Shown in pieces: positions 41,964 to 53,014 of a stretch of DNA of 64,000 nt. Origin of the DNA: Ustilago trichophora (Eukaryota > Basidiomycota > Ustilaginomycetes > Ustilaginales > Ustilaginaceae); contig OOIN01000047.1 of NCBI GenBank assembly GCA_900323505.1, forward strand, positions 372,001 through 436,000. Direction: 5' to 3'. The notes under the pieces are model-generated. The model was not told the origin of the DNA. It saw nothing but the letters and a program-made list of their open reading frames with translations, and did no database searches. The position numbers and the translations under genes are program-made. Numbering within the stretch: the first letter of the stretch is position 1; each line of letters opens with the position of its first letter.

Positions 41964-43438
41964 ATGAAGGACGTTCTCAGCAATGCCAACTTTCCCGTAA
42001 GTGGACAGCGTTCAAGTGATACCACCATACCGAGAGAATCCTGACACGTTTGCTCTCGTATACCATTCAAACCGATTATAGCAAGATGCCCAAGGTCGCA
42101 CTTATCATGTAGCTACCAAGGCTGGACAGTGAGTATCATGTCGAGGTTTTTGGCGCTGCCAGTTGTCAAGACGAATTGCTGTTCTGACCTTATCTGGGAC
42201 CTTGCTCACGTCGCATTATCCTCTTTCCGCCCTTCGCCTTGTCAGGGTCGCCAACCGCATCGTAAGTCCTTGTCTTGCTCCTGTTCGTTTCTACAGATTC
42301 CGAGTCCTTGCTGACTCGGCTCTCTTTCGATTCATTCTGTACGCTATTTTCCCAGATCACTGTCGGCGACCAAGTCCGAGCACACCGAATTGCCAAAGCC
42401 TTTGACGGCGGCAAGCCTCTCTTCGAATTCAATTCGCAGCGTAACTTCCTCACCCTCACCGGAACTTTTCGTGGCGTACCCATTTCCATCGTTGCCATCG
42501 GTATGGGCTTCTCTGTCGTCGACTTTTTCGTCCGCGAATGTCGTGCCGTCGTCGAAGGCGACATGGTCATCGTCCGACTCGGCTCCTGCGGTTCCATGCA
42601 GCCCGAATTGGGCATCGGAACCGTCGTCGTACCCAAGGCATCTTTTGGTATTTCTCGAAACTACGATTACTTTCATCACGACACCACCTCGGACGAACGC
42701 CGTTCGGGAGCTTTGGAGCCATACTTGATCACAAAACCTCTAGATGCCGATCACGAGGTGCACGATGCTCTCTTGGCCGCTCTCGAAGCCGACAAACCCC
42801 AGAAGAACCCGGAGCTCTTTGGCGGCGAGCAGGCAAAGGCAGTGGGAAACACGGTCAATGCCTCGGCAGACAGCTTTTACGGAAGCCAAGGTAGAATTGA
42901 CCCTGCGTTTGTCGATGCAAACGCAAACCTGATGGATGTCATCAAGGAGAGAAGGCCAGGCGTGGCTACCTTGGAGATGGAGACATTCTTGTTGAACCAT
43001 CTCGCTGCAGCTGCTAATGACGCTGTGGATTTGGCACACCAAAACGGCCAAGAACCTGTTCACAAGGGAAAGATTCGTACAGGCGCCGTACAGATGATGT
43101 AAGTTGTACATTCTTTTCCCCTGCCCCCCTCGCATGCATCGAGACGTTGCATTGACTTGATTAAAACTCGCTCTAAAAATGATTCTCAACATGCAGCTTC
43201 GCAAACCGCAACACATCCGCCTTTATCTCACCCGAAGAGTGCGAGACCCTCGAACACTGGGCTGGCAAATCGGTCCTCACGGCTCTTGCCAACATCGACA
43301 TTCCCGCAGAGGTAAGTTGCCGACGTCATTGTCACTCTTAGGAAGAAAATCACAAAACCGACTGACGTTGAACTCCTTCTCTGGCTTTGCTACTTGCAGA
43401 GACTTCACCCTCAAGGCGTATGGAACACCGCTGCTTGA
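41964..43438 (+). CDS. Uridine phosphorylase (nucleoside phosphorylase family), six exons
   Basis: Exons read as 41964-41996, 42082-42128, 42246-42261, 42356-43098, 43197-43311 and 43400-43438; joined they give 330 residues. Each intron (85-117 bp) has a GT(A/G)AG donor and an AG acceptor, and each junction keeps the frame. The junctions rebuild ATKAGQVANRIITVGDQVR, the conserved start of eukaryotic uridine phosphorylases. VRLGSCGSMQPELGIGTVVVP is the phosphate and nucleoside-binding signature of the PNP/UDP family, and VATLEMETF carries the ribose-binding Glu-Met-Glu. The enzyme splits uridine with phosphate to uracil and ribose-1-phosphate in pyrimidine salvage. Exon 3 is only 16 nt. This is the most intron-rich gene in the window. 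Confidence 0.9.
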
Positions 43439-43742
43439 TCTCAGTTCCATCCTGCTTTGTGCCATAAACTCTTTGTAATCGCCTCTCACCTAGACACAAA
43501 AATCACAATTGCGTACCTCCCCGCTGTGATGCTGCCGAGCTTCGAACGAGTGGGGCCTCGATGAGGATTGAGAAAGAGAACCTTAGCTTGCGAAGCGGGG
43601 TGCTCAGGCGTGGTGTTGTTGAGGTGTGGTGTTGATTGTGCACGACATGGGGAAGCGGGTGAGCTTCGAACAAATAGAACTACAAAGTGAGAGACGGGAA
43701 GGGGCGATAAAACGGAACAGAGGTTTGCTGCTTCCAAGTAGC

Positions 43743-44653
43743 TTAGGTCTGCATGTTGAGACTGTCAGATTACAACGAGTTGGGAGATGAACAGAAAAGG
43801 GTAGGTAGGTCAGTGAACTGTCCTCTGTAGCAAAGAAGTAAGAAGGAAGGAAAGCTTGAACTTACAGCATGCCCTGGCCGTGTGGGAGATAAGTGACGTT
43901 CTTGGCGCCGCTGAGTGTGGAAGCAATGTCCTTGGAAGCTTCGATTCTTCGAATGGTGAGCAAGCCGTCACCTGCCTTCTCCAACGCCCTCGAGATGGTC
44001 TGTGCCGCCTCGGCCTCACCTTCGGCACGGATAACGGAAGCCTGACGCTCCTGCTCAGCCTTCTCGACGATAAACTTGGCACGCTCTGCGTCCTGCTGTG
44101 CGATCTGCTTCTGCTCTACTGCCTTGGTAAAGTCCTGACCGAAGGTCATGTGGGTGATCGAGACGTCCTCGAGCACAATGTTGAACTCCTTGGCGCGCTT
44201 TAGAAGGTCCTCACGGATGCGGGCCGAAACGACCTCTCGCTGGGTGATGAGCTCGGCAGCGTCAAATTGGGCGACGGTAGCCTTAAGCACTTCATTTCCG
44301 ATGGAGGGAAGAACACGCTCGTCGTAGTCGATGCCGAGCGACTGGTAAATTTTGGGAAGGTGCTGAATGTCGGGTCTGCTGAGCACTCGGAGTGTCAACG
44401 AGACCATCTGAAGATCCTTGGAGCCGGTGGTGGTGGAGATGTTGCGGGGCTTGATACGAACATCGTACAGGATGGCCTTCTGAAGCCAAGGAACCAGCAC
44501 GTGAGTGCCTTCACCGGTCGCAATATCCTTGACACCCTGGAATCGGTCGAACATGACTGCGCGGTATCCTCCTGGAACGTCGTAAAGCGAAGCCTGGAGC
44601 GCCATGACGCCAAGTCCCAATGGAACAGCAAAACGAGCTGCTAAGTTTGACAT
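43743..44653 (-). CDS. PHB1: Prohibitin 1, two exons
   Basis: Exon 1 is 44653-43866 and exon 2 is 43761-43743 (19 nt), giving 268 residues. Read without splicing, the protein would stop two codons past the donor (GQGML); the GTAAGT donor at 43865 and an acceptor CTGACAG give the ending MLLNMQT, resembling the hydrophobic LL(L)N-type ends of other prohibitins. The N-terminal helix ([16 protein letters not shown]) anchors it in the mitochondrial inner membrane; the PHB/SPFH domain ([14 protein letters not shown] to [15 protein letters not shown]) and C-terminal coiled coil ([17 protein letters not shown]) are complete. With prohibitin 2 it forms ring scaffolds for inner-membrane proteases. It is divergent from the mitochondrial SerRS fusion gene. 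Confidence 0.94.
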
Positions 44654-45047
44654 GTTGTCGTGCGGACTTGGGTTGTATGTGAGATGGCAACGTAAGGCGG
44701 AGAAGAGATGGACAAAGTTGAAGATGACAGAGGTAGCGACGACGAGCAAGCAGACTCGAAGATCCTTGGCTTGTGCTGAGCTCAACTTGGCGGCTCGCGC
44801 ACAACGTAAGCCTGCCTCTGCTTGATTTTCGCACGATAAAATTTGGCTTCTGATTCTGGTCCAGAGATCGGCCCCGCCAAAAAGAACGAGAAGAAAGGGC
44901 CTCCACCTCGCGTGCTGCCCTAAAAAGATTGAACCCTGACAATGTGAATTATACAACGACAGACAGAGCTGCAAGTGTCGGCTGGTCTTTGGTTTAACGT
45001 TATACCCACCATCATTTATTCTCGCGCACCAGGCGTGGATATAAGCC
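44654..45047. promoter_or_regulatory. Bidirectional promoter of two mitochondrial genes
   Basis: 394 bp separate the start codons of prohibitin 1 (minus) and the SerRS fusion (plus). Both products are mitochondrial, so shared control is plausible. No TATA box was obvious. Confidence 0.55.
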
Positions 45048-47489
45048 ATGTCAATACAGCCTAGCGGCCCCATTTGGCGGGCCTTGGCTCGTTCGTCTTC
45101 CAATCCCCGTACACGGCATCGTGCCCTTTTGAAAGATCAATACGGAAGCTCACGCCATGCTTCGACCTCGAGGGTGACGCTCAGTATCAGCAAGAGTGTT
45201 CCTTGCCTCAGCCCGGCTGCATCTCAACCAAGTAACGCTCGGTCGAGTGGGGTTGCAGTATCGAGCTCATCTTATGCCCCGAAACAGCGGAGGCTGTTCC
45301 CTCCGCAGCATGGCAGGGGCGTGCAAAACTCTTTCATCGATGAGGCCAAGCGAGACATGCAGATGCGCAAGATGCGGTACGACGAAGCCGAGCTTCAATG
45401 GCTTCGGGAAGCGCGTCATAGTATGTACGCGCTCAACGGAAAACAGATGGAGCTACAAAAGCTGCAGAAGCAGCTGACGACCGAAATCAATCAGCACTTT
45501 CAGGCTGATTCAAAAGCAGGCAAGAAAGGCAAGCGCAAGGCAAAGGAATTATCGGATCCAGAACCTTGCGAATCCGGAACTACGCCGATCGAGGACGAGA
45601 GCAAGGATGCGGCAGCCGAGGACAAGGAGCAGCATATCAAGCATCTTCGCGAGCGCGCCCGAAAAGTCAAGGAGCAGCTCGACACCCTGCAAGAGGAGCA
45701 GGAAGAGATCCGTGTTCGAAGTCTCAGGATCCGTCTATCATGGCCAAATCACTGTCATCCCGACGTACCGATAGGCCCCGAGGAGAATGCAGTGCTGGTG
45801 TCTGTCAAGGACCCGCTCAACATCCTGCCGAGCGAGTTTGACGTGATGAAGGAGACTTGGAACCAGTCGATGATCCAAGCCAAGCATTTTCCTGAGGGGC
45901 CTAAGGCAGACCCGCAGCGCGAACATCTTTCGCTGGCAGCATCAGCTGCCCATTCGGAAGTGGACATGGTCTCGGGAGCATTGACGACTGGAAGTTCGTG
46001 GCCTTACCTGCTAGGAAGCATGAGTCTGCTGGAGCATGCGCTGTCGCAGTATGCCATGTCGATCGCTGTGCGCAAAGGATTTATGGCCGTCTCGCCGCCC
46101 GATGTGGTGCGTGCCGACTTGGCGGATCGTTGCGGCTTCCGACCGAGAGACGAGAAGGCCAAGCAAACCTACTTTCTTGAAGCATCCAAGACCAAGGGTT
46201 CAGAGCATGAGCAGAGTTCGGCTGACCTTTGCTTGGCCGCCACGGCCGAAATTCCACTAGCAGGCCTGCTCGCATCGCGAATTTTGGACCCACCGAACAA
46301 GGCAGCCAAACGCTCAGCGCAGTCGAGCGACGATGGCTCTCTGATTCAGCGTTCGGAACTGCCGATCAAGCTGGCAGCGCTTGGACACGCATTCCGAGCC
46401 GAGGCGGGTGCGCGTGGTGCTGATACGAGAGGACTGTACCGTGTGCATCAGTTCAGCAAGATTGAAATGTTTGTTACCACGGTGGGCGATGTCGAGGCGA
46501 GCAACGCCATGCTCGAGGAGCTACGCGAGACTCAGGAGGAGGTGATCGCAGGTCTTGGTCTGCCATACCGAGTGCTTGACATGCCGACAGAAGAGCTTGG
46601 AGCAAGTGCTTACCGCAAGTACGATATCGAGGTTTGGATGCCCGGTCGAGGATCGTGGGGTGAGGTATCATCTGCATCCAACTGCACCGACTATCAGTCG
46701 CTGCGACTGGGACTCAGGCTGAGACGATCTGGTGCCAAGGACGAGCCGCAATATCCAGCGGTTCACACGCTCAACGCAACAGCCGCTGCGATCCCAAGGC
46801 TGATTGTCGCTATCCTCGAGAACCACGGCGTAGAGTCGGGCAAACTGGTGCTACCTGACACGCTCAAGCCGTTCTGGCTGGCCGGAGACAAGGATCCCAA
46901 CGTGAGCTGGCTGTACACTGGCAAACTGGAGGCTGGCTCACAGTCGCGTCTGCAGAGGGCGTTGACCCAAGTGCGCTCTATCGCGCGCAAGAACGGGACA
47001 GATGCGCCGACGATGGTGGCATCTTTCCTCATCTTGCACGAGCTGACGGCAATTGTGCCGCTGATTATGCTGTTCTACGTATTCGGAGCGCTGGGAGTGG
47101 GCACAGCGGTGCTGCAATGGCTGCTCGGACCTGCCCAAGACCTGGCCGAGGAGAAGGGTCAAAATTTGGTAATGTCACGATTTCGTGCATGGGCACGCGC
47201 AAAGGAAGAGCGTTTTGAGCGCTACTGCCGAAAGAAAGGATACCTCGGGTTCGAAAAGGAAGATGTCGAGACGATGGATGCAACCAAGGATGTGGGCAAA
47301 GCGAATCAATTGGCAGGCTCATTTGTCAATATGGTGGCAGCGTATATCCTCGTCAAGGCGTTGATCCCGGTACGCATTGGCGCTTCGGTTGCGTGGGCCG
47401 GGCCGTTCTCACGCTCAGTGTTGGAGCCGCTCAAAGGAATGATGCGTCGTGCTGTGCGTCGTGCGCCTAGTAAAGCCACAGTGTCTTAA
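45048..47489 (+). CDS. Mitochondrial seryl-tRNA synthetase fused to a FLILHELTA membrane domain
   Basis: 813 residues in one uninterrupted frame. Residues 1-60 are Arg/Ser-rich and almost free of acids, a likely mitochondrial presequence. The N-terminal tRNA-binding coiled coil (about 100-230) is followed by a class II core: TAEIPLAG at about 399, motif 2 ([21 protein letters not shown]) at about 449 and motif 3 ([20 protein letters not shown]) at about 577. The synthetase normally ends near residue 617 ([15 protein letters not shown]). Here a 40-residue linker leads into a second domain starting with FLILHELTA at 660-668, the string that names Pfam family FLILHELTA, with two hydrophobic segments and a basic loop ([27 protein letters not shown]). 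Known family members are small mitochondrial proteins of unknown role. The C-terminal half would anchor the synthetase in the inner membrane. Confidence 0.92.
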   Translation: MSIQPSGPIWRALARSSSNPRTRHRALLKDQYGSSRHASTSRVTLSISKSVPCLSPAASQPSNARSSGVAVSSSSYAPKQRRLFPPQHGRGVQNSFIDEAKRDMQMRKMRYDEAELQWLREARHSMYALNGKQMELQKLQKQLTTEINQHFQADSKAGKKGKRKAKELSDPEPCESGTTPIEDESKDAAAEDKEQHIKHLRERARKVKEQLDTLQEEQEEIRVRSLRIRLSWPNHCHPDVPIGPEENAVLVSVKDPLNILPSEFDVMKETWNQSMIQAKHFPEGPKADPQREHLSLAASAAHSEVDMVSGALTTGSSWPYLLGSMSLLEHALSQYAMSIAVRKGFMAVSPPDVVRADLADRCGFRPRDEKAKQTYFLEASKTKGSEHEQSSADLCLAATAEIPLAGLLASRILDPPNKAAKRSAQSSDDGSLIQRSELPIKLAALGHAFRAEAGARGADTRGLYRVHQFSKIEMFVTTVGDVEASNAMLEELRETQEEVIAGLGLPYRVLDMPTEELGASAYRKYDIEVWMPGRGSWGEVSSASNCTDYQSLRLGLRLRRSGAKDEPQYPAVHTLNATAAAIPRLIVAILENHGVESGKLVLPDTLKPFWLAGDKDPNVSWLYTGKLEAGSQSRLQRALTQVRSIARKNGTDAPTMVASFLILHELTAIVPLIMLFYVFGALGVGTAVLQWLLGPAQDLAEEKGQNLVMSRFRAWARAKEERFERYCRKKGYLGFEKEDVETMDATKDVGKANQLAGSFVNMVAAYILVKALIPVRIGASVAWAGPFSRSVLEPLKGMMRRAVRRAPSKATVS

Positions 47490-48487
47490 TCATTCCATAT
47501 CAGTTAGACGCTATCTACTGTAGTTAAGACACTCTACTGTTATAGAAAGGAAGCAGAGAGGTGGCCCAATTAAATTTGATCTAACAAGTATGACTTTGAA
47601 TCACGTGCATACGCGCGTCTGAGACCGCCAAATCAGGGTTTTAGAGCACCTGCTGCATCACATCACTGTCCACGGCTATTGAAGTGTTCACCACAGCATT
47701 GGCTACGCCCGTGACTCCAGGAATACGCATTCATCGCTTGTTTGTCACATTGTGAACAGCAGCCACAGGGACTAGACGATGAAATGGCCCGTGAGAACTG
47801 AGCATTGGATTGATGAGCCTTGTGACAGGCGTCGGCCAATGGCGAATGAGTGGGTATGCCAGCTTGGTCGTGTACACCGATTCAACAGCGGTGAGGTGCA
47901 GCGGTGCAGCAGTGCAGTAGGCGCGTCTCTGTTTTTCTTTCGTTGCTGCATTGCCCTGCAGGGCGGCTCTGAGACAGGAAGAGCAGAAGAAAGGAAAAAG
48001 AAAAAAAGGAAAGTGTTGCTCTCTGCTGCTGCTGTCAGACTTGCGTGTAAATTGTGTGTTGCTTTGAGCGCGCGACTGAGCGCGCTACACTCAAGACAAC
48101 ACTTTTCTCGATTCGACTTTTTCATTTCACCTTTCCACCTTCATCCAACCTCCTCAAGATTCCATCCTCTTCAACCTCCCTCTTCTTCAAGCACGGCTCT
48201 TCCTCCCTCTCTCTCTCCCTATCTCACACACACGTTGACTCACGGCGAGCTGCTTCGCCATTCCTCCAATCATCTGGCTGCCTGGTGCTGCCTTGCTTCT
48301 ACGACAGGCTCAGCCTTGCACAAGAGGCTTCCTCGCAGCATACCGTCTCCTTGGATCGTCGTTTCAACGACCTAGTCTACTTTGTTCCTCCTCTCTATAC
48401 CCATTCGCACCTTTGAAATACTCACCATCGCTCATCGAGCTGCCCATCATCCCAACGCCCCGCTACTTGCACTCTTCCACCATCAAC
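47490..48487. promoter_or_regulatory. Intergenic region and leader of the topoisomerase II gene
   Basis: About 1 kb. The last 400 bases are CT-rich and likely transcribed. From 48239 the leader is open in the topoisomerase frame without an ATG. Confidence 0.55.
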
Positions 48488-51400
48488 ATGTCCGAATCAG
48501 ACTACATGTCGGATGCCTCCGACTTTATTCTTCCACCCAAGAAGGCATCTGTCGCTAAAGCCAAGCCCGCAGCCTCCAAGGCCAAGCCCGCCGCCGCCGC
48601 CAAACCAGGTGCTTCCAAGGCGAATGGCGCCGCAAAGCCAAAGAAGCAGCCCCTCTCCAAGCGCAACAGCAATGGCGCCGATAGTGACCCAGATGTCAGC
48701 ATGATGGACAGTGAGGCCGATATCTCGTTCCAGCCTCCTCTTCCCTCCAAGTCGGCCAACAGCAAGAGCGCATCCGAGACCTACCAGAAGCTTTCGCAAC
48801 TCGAACACATTCTCAAGCGTCCCGATACCTACATCGGCAGTGTCGAGAAGCACACAGAGAAGCTCTGGGTCTACGACAAGTCCAGAAAGCAGATGGCCTA
48901 TCGCGAGACGACCTACGTCCCAGGTTTCTACAAGATCTTTGATGAAATCCTCGTCAATGCTGCCGACAACAAGGCGCGAGACCCCAACATGACCCACCTC
49001 AAGGTCGATATCAACCGCGAAGAAGGCTCCATTATGGTTTGGAACAACGGTCACGGTATCCCCGTCGAAATGCACGAAAAGGAGAAGGTTTACATTCCAG
49101 AGCTCATCTTTGGTCACCTTCTCACCTCGTCCAACTACGACGACAAAGAGGCCAAGGTCACCGGTGGTAGAAACGGTTACGGTGCCAAGCTCGCCAACAT
49201 CTACTCTACCGAGTTCACCGTCGAGACCGCCGACTCCAAGAATCAGTGCAAGTACAAGCAGACTTTTTCCAAAAACATGCACGATAAGGGCAAGCCTAAA
49301 ATCACCAAGCACAGCAAAAACGACGAATACACCTGCATCACTTTCAAGCCCGATCTTGCCTTGTTTGGCATGGAATCCATCGACGACCACATGGAGGCGC
49401 TCATGCTCAAGCGTGTCTACGACATGGCTGGTACCGTCAAGGGCATCAAGGTCACCCTCAATGGCGAGCTACTCAAGATCAAAAACTTCAAGCAGTACGT
49501 TGAAATGTACGTGACCGCCATCAACGAACTTGGAGGCAAAGCTGATGACGGCGCAGAAGGTGCCGGCGACGTGCCATCAGGCGCAGCTCCCAAGCCAGCC
49601 ATCATCTATGAGTCGACCGTCGACAAGGGACGCAATTGGGAAGTCGCCTTTGCTGTTTCCGACGGCGAGTTCCGACAGGTCTCTTTCGTCAACAACATTG
49701 CCACCATCAAGGGTGGTAAGCACGTCGACCATGTAGCCGACCAGGTCATCTCGCGCCTCATCGAACATGTCAAGAAGGACAAGAAGACCGGAAAAGTCAT
49801 GCCCAACCAGGTCCGACAGCAGCTTTGGGTCTTTGTCAATTGTCAGATTGTCAACCCCACCTTTGACGGTCAAACCAAGGAGACACTCACGCTCAAGCAA
49901 AGTGCCTTCGGGAGCAAGTGGACGCTCACCGAAGAGTTTGCCAAAAAGGTCATCAAGTCGGGTGTTGTCGACAACATTGTCAGCTTTGCGCGCTTCAAAC
50001 AGGACCAAGCGCTCAAGAAGACCGACGGACACAAACGTACCAGGATCACCAACATCCCCAAGCTGGAGGACGCCAACAATGCTGGTGGCAGGAAGGCCAA
50101 GGACTGTACGCTCATCCTCACCGAAGGTGACTCTGCCAAGACGCTCGCCGTGTCCGGTATCGTCGAGGTAGGAAGAGACAATTACGGTGTCTTCCCGCTT
50201 CGAGGTAAGCTTCTCAATGTTCGTGAGGCCTCTCACGATCAGATCATGAAGAATGCTGAGATCAAAGCCATCAAGGAGATTCTCGGTCTCCAGCACGGCA
50301 AACAGTATCTTGACGTCAACAGCTTGCGTTACGGCAGTATCATGATCATGACCGATCAGGATCACGATGGTTCGCATATCAAGGGTCTCATCATCAACTT
50401 CCTCGATCACTTCTACCCGTCGCTTCTCAAGATCCCTGGCTTCCTTGTCGAGTTCATCACCCCTATCGTCAAGTGCAGAAAAGGCAAACAGGAGCTCTCG
50501 TTCTTCACCATCCCCGAGTACGAGACCTGGAGGGACTCTCACAACGGTGGCAAGGGCTGGCACATCAAGTACTACAAGGGTCTCGGTACTTCCGACCCCC
50601 AAGATGCCAAAAAATACTTCCGTGCCCTCGATAAGCACAAGCTGCCTTTCGATGTCACCCGTGACGGCGATCGCGACCTGATCGACCTCGCCTTCAACAA
50701 GAAGAAGGCTGACGATCGTAAGGAATGGCTTCGACAATTCCGCCCAGGCACCTACTTGGACCACAACACCGACCGCATTCCCTACGCTGACTTTATCAAC
50801 AAGGAGCTCATCCTTTTCTCGATGGCCGACAACATGCGTTCCATCCCCTCGGTTGTTGATGGTCTCAAGCCTGGTCAGCGAAAGGTCATGTATGTCATGT
50901 TTGAGCGCAAGAGCAACGCCGAGTTGAAAGTCAACATGCTCGTCGGTAACGTCATGGGTCAAGCTGCCTATCACCACGGTGACGCTGCTCTCGTCATGAC
51001 CATCGTTGGTCTCGCGCAGAACTTTGTGGGAAGCAACAACGTCAATCTGCTCGAACCCAGGGGTCAGTTCGGTACCCGCTTGCTTGGTGGTAAGGATGCC
51101 GCCTCAGGTCGATACATCTTCACGGCGCTGCCCAAGATTGCCCGTGCTCTGTATCCGCAGGCCGACGACGCGCTGCTCGACTACTTGGACGACGATGGTC
51201 AGAAGGTGGAGCCTCACTGGTACATTCCTGTGGCTCCCCAGGTGCTCATGAACGGTGCCGAAGGTATCGGCACTGGTTGGTCGACTTCCGTACCTAACTA
51301 CAACCCTCACGACATAGTCGCCAACCTGCGACGTCTGATGGCCGGCGAGGACATGGTTCCTATGAAGCCCTGGTTCCGTGGCTTTACGGGTGATGTCGAA

Positions 51401-53014
51401 GAGTTTGGCCCTGGTCGCTGGAAGATCAGTGGTCGTGTCAACCAGATTGACGAAAAAACCTACGAGATCACCGAGTTGCCGATTCGAACCTGGACCACCA
51501 ACTACAAGGAGACCCTCGAGGAGCGCATCCAGTCTACCGAAAAGGTGCCAGCCACCATCAAGGACTACAAGGAGTACCACACCGAGTCGACTGTCAACTT
51601 TATCGTTGAGCTTACCACCAAGGGTCAGGCCGAGATCGCAGACAAGGGCGTCGACGCCTTCTTCAAGCTCTCGTGCCAGATTTCCACCACCAACATGGTG
51701 CTGTTTGACCAGGACGGAAAGATTAAAAAATACACTTCGCCCGAGCAGATTCTCGAAGAGTTCTACCTCTTGCGTCTCTCGTACTACCAGAAGCGTAAGG
51801 AGCATCTGGTGGACCAGCTCAAGCTGGCCTATGACCGTCTCTCCAACCAGGCGCGCTTCGTGCAGATGATCATCAGCCGTGAGCTCGTTGTCTCGAACCG
51901 CAAGCGCGCTGACATCGTGGCCGAATTGCGCAAGAAAGAGTTCCGACCTTTCCCCAAGCAGGGCAAGGCCGCCATCGCCGCCGAACCCGAGGACGACGAA
52001 CCTATCGACGAGGATGAGATCTCTGCCGACTCGGACTACGACTACCTGCTCAACATGGCTATCTACAACCTGACCAAGGAGAAGGTCGACAAGCTGCTCA
52101 AGGAGCGTGATGTCAAGGAGGAAGAACTCAAGGTGCTCATTGGACGAACGCCACAGAACTTGTGGGACGAGGATCTCACCAGATTCCTGGAGCTCTGGGA
52201 AGAGTGTCTTGCCGAAGACGATCGCCGCCTCAAGGACGTTGTCACCAAGGTCAAAAAAGGCAAGCAGCCCAAGAAGGCTTCTGCCAAGAGTGGTGCGACA
52301 GCCCGTCGCGTGCTCAAGAAGCCGATCAACTCGGACGGCGAAGAAGAGGACGAGGGGATGGACGATTTTGACGGCGACGACTCTGAGGATGACTTCAAGC
52401 CCTCGACCGCCGCTGGCAAGAAGAAGGCCGCCCCAGCTCGCGCCAGTCCAGCAAGGAAGCGTGCAGCTGCTGACGCTTTGGACGACGATGACATGGCTCG
52501 ACTGCTTGGCACTACTACCAACGGCGCTGCCAAGAAATCGCGTGCAAACTCCTCCGTCTCGAGATCTGCCACCGCCTCTCGTGCTCCTACTCCGCAAATC
52601 GTCGAGATTGACGACGATGACGCTGAAGATCAGAACGAGGAGAAGCTCGCCCCGCTGTTCCGCAAGACCGCCGCCGCCGCCGCCAAGCCTGCTGCCAAGA
52701 AAGCTGCCCCCAAGAAGGCGGCAACCAAGACCGAGGAGGCTCCCAAGACCTTCTCCCTCTCTGACTCGGAGGAGGAGACGATCCCAGCGCCCAAGACCAA
52801 GAAGGCACCCGCTGCCAAAACGGCTGCCGTCAAAAAGGCTGCTACCGGTCTCGGACGCAAGAAGGCCGCCGCTCCGGCCTCCGATACTGAAGACTCGTTC
52901 GCCATTGACAGCCCTGGTCCCTCGGGTCCTGCACGCAAATCGGCGCGCTCTGCACGATCCGCCTCTGGCAAGACGAGCTACAAGCTTGACGACTCGGAGG
53001 ATGAGGACTTCTGA
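48488..53014 (+). CDS. TOP2: DNA topoisomerase II
   Basis: 1508 residues from the ATG at 48488. The GHKL ATPase domain has EILVNAADNKARDP (about 153), VWNNGHGIPVE and GGRNGYGAKLANIYS. The TOPRIM domain has LTEGDSAKTLA (about 546) and MTDQDHDGSHIKG with its metal-binding acids. The catalytic tyrosine is Tyr876 in GRYIFTALPKIA. The C-terminal 300 residues are a charged tail of Lys/Ala and acidic Ser/Asp blocks typical of the eukaryotic enzyme, with putative nuclear signals. It passes one DNA duplex through another to decatenate chromosomes. Odd feature: the frame stays open about 83 codons upstream of the ATG without another ATG, and that leader would encode a basic, presequence-like peptide. 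Intronless. Confidence 0.97.
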   Translation: MSESDYMSDASDFILPPKKASVAKAKPAASKAKPAAAAKPGASKANGAAKPKKQPLSKRNSNGADSDPDVSMMDSEADISFQPPLPSKSANSKSASETYQKLSQLEHILKRPDTYIGSVEKHTEKLWVYDKSRKQMAYRETTYVPGFYKIFDEILVNAADNKARDPNMTHLKVDINREEGSIMVWNNGHGIPVEMHEKEKVYIPELIFGHLLTSSNYDDKEAKVTGGRNGYGAKLANIYSTEFTVETADSKNQCKYKQTFSKNMHDKGKPKITKHSKNDEYTCITFKPDLALFGMESIDDHMEALMLKRVYDMAGTVKGIKVTLNGELLKIKNFKQYVEMYVTAINELGGKADDGAEGAGDVPSGAAPKPAIIYESTVDKGRNWEVAFAVSDGEFRQVSFVNNIATIKGGKHVDHVADQVISRLIEHVKKDKKTGKVMPNQVRQQLWVFVNCQIVNPTFDGQTKETLTLKQSAFGSKWTLTEEFAKKVIKSGVVDNIVSFARFKQDQALKKTDGHKRTRITNIPKLEDANNAGGRKAKDCTLILTEGDSAKTLAVSGIVEVGRDNYGVFPLRGKLLNVREASHDQIMKNAEIKAIKEILGLQHGKQYLDVNSLRYGSIMIMTDQDHDGSHIKGLIINFLDHFYPSLLKIPGFLVEFITPIVKCRKGKQELSFFTIPEYETWRDSHNGGKGWHIKYYKGLGTSDPQDAKKYFRALDKHKLPFDVTRDGDRDLIDLAFNKKKADDRKEWLRQFRPGTYLDHNTDRIPYADFINKELILFSMADNMRSIPSVVDGLKPGQRKVMYVMFERKSNAELKVNMLVGNVMGQAAYHHGDAALVMTIVGLAQNFVGSNNVNLLEPRGQFGTRLLGGKDAASGRYIFTALPKIARALYPQADDALLDYLDDDGQKVEPHWYIPVAPQVLMNGAEGIGTGWSTSVPNYNPHDIVANLRRLMAGEDMVPMKPWFRGFTGDVEEFGPGRWKISGRVNQIDEKTYEITELPIRTWTTNYKETLEERIQSTEKVPATIKDYKEYHTESTVNFIVELTTKGQAEIADKGVDAFFKLSCQISTTNMVLFDQDGKIKKYTSPEQILEEFYLLRLSYYQKRKEHLVDQLKLAYDRLSNQARFVQMIISRELVVSNRKRADIVAELRKKEFRPFPKQGKAAIAAEPEDDEPIDEDEISADSDYDYLLNMAIYNLTKEKVDKLLKERDVKEEELKVLIGRTPQNLWDEDLTRFLELWEECLAEDDRRLKDVVTKVKKGKQPKKASAKSGATARRVLKKPINSDGEEEDEGMDDFDGDDSEDDFKPSTAAGKKKAAPARASPARKRAAADALDDDDMARLLGTTTNGAAKKSRANSSVSRSATASRAPTPQIVEIDDDDAEDQNEEKLAPLFRKTAAAAAKPAAKKAAPKKAATKTEEAPKTFSLSDSEEETIPAPKTKKAPAAKTAAVKKAATGLGRKKAAAPASDTEDSFAIDSPGPSGPARKSARSARSASGKTSYKLDDSEDEDF

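Noticed and set aside
44654..45103. 150-codon in-frame extension upstream of prohibitin 1
   Set aside because: It overlaps the start of the divergent SerRS gene, and prohibitins begin at the MSNLAARF position with their membrane helix.
49577..50977. Antisense frame (466 codons) inside topoisomerase II
   Set aside because: Same shadow effect; the sense strand encodes conserved ATPase and TOPRIM motifs.
51104..52597. Second antisense frame (497 codons) in topoisomerase II
   Set aside because: Shadow of the coding strand; no motif, and it contradicts the conserved sense product.
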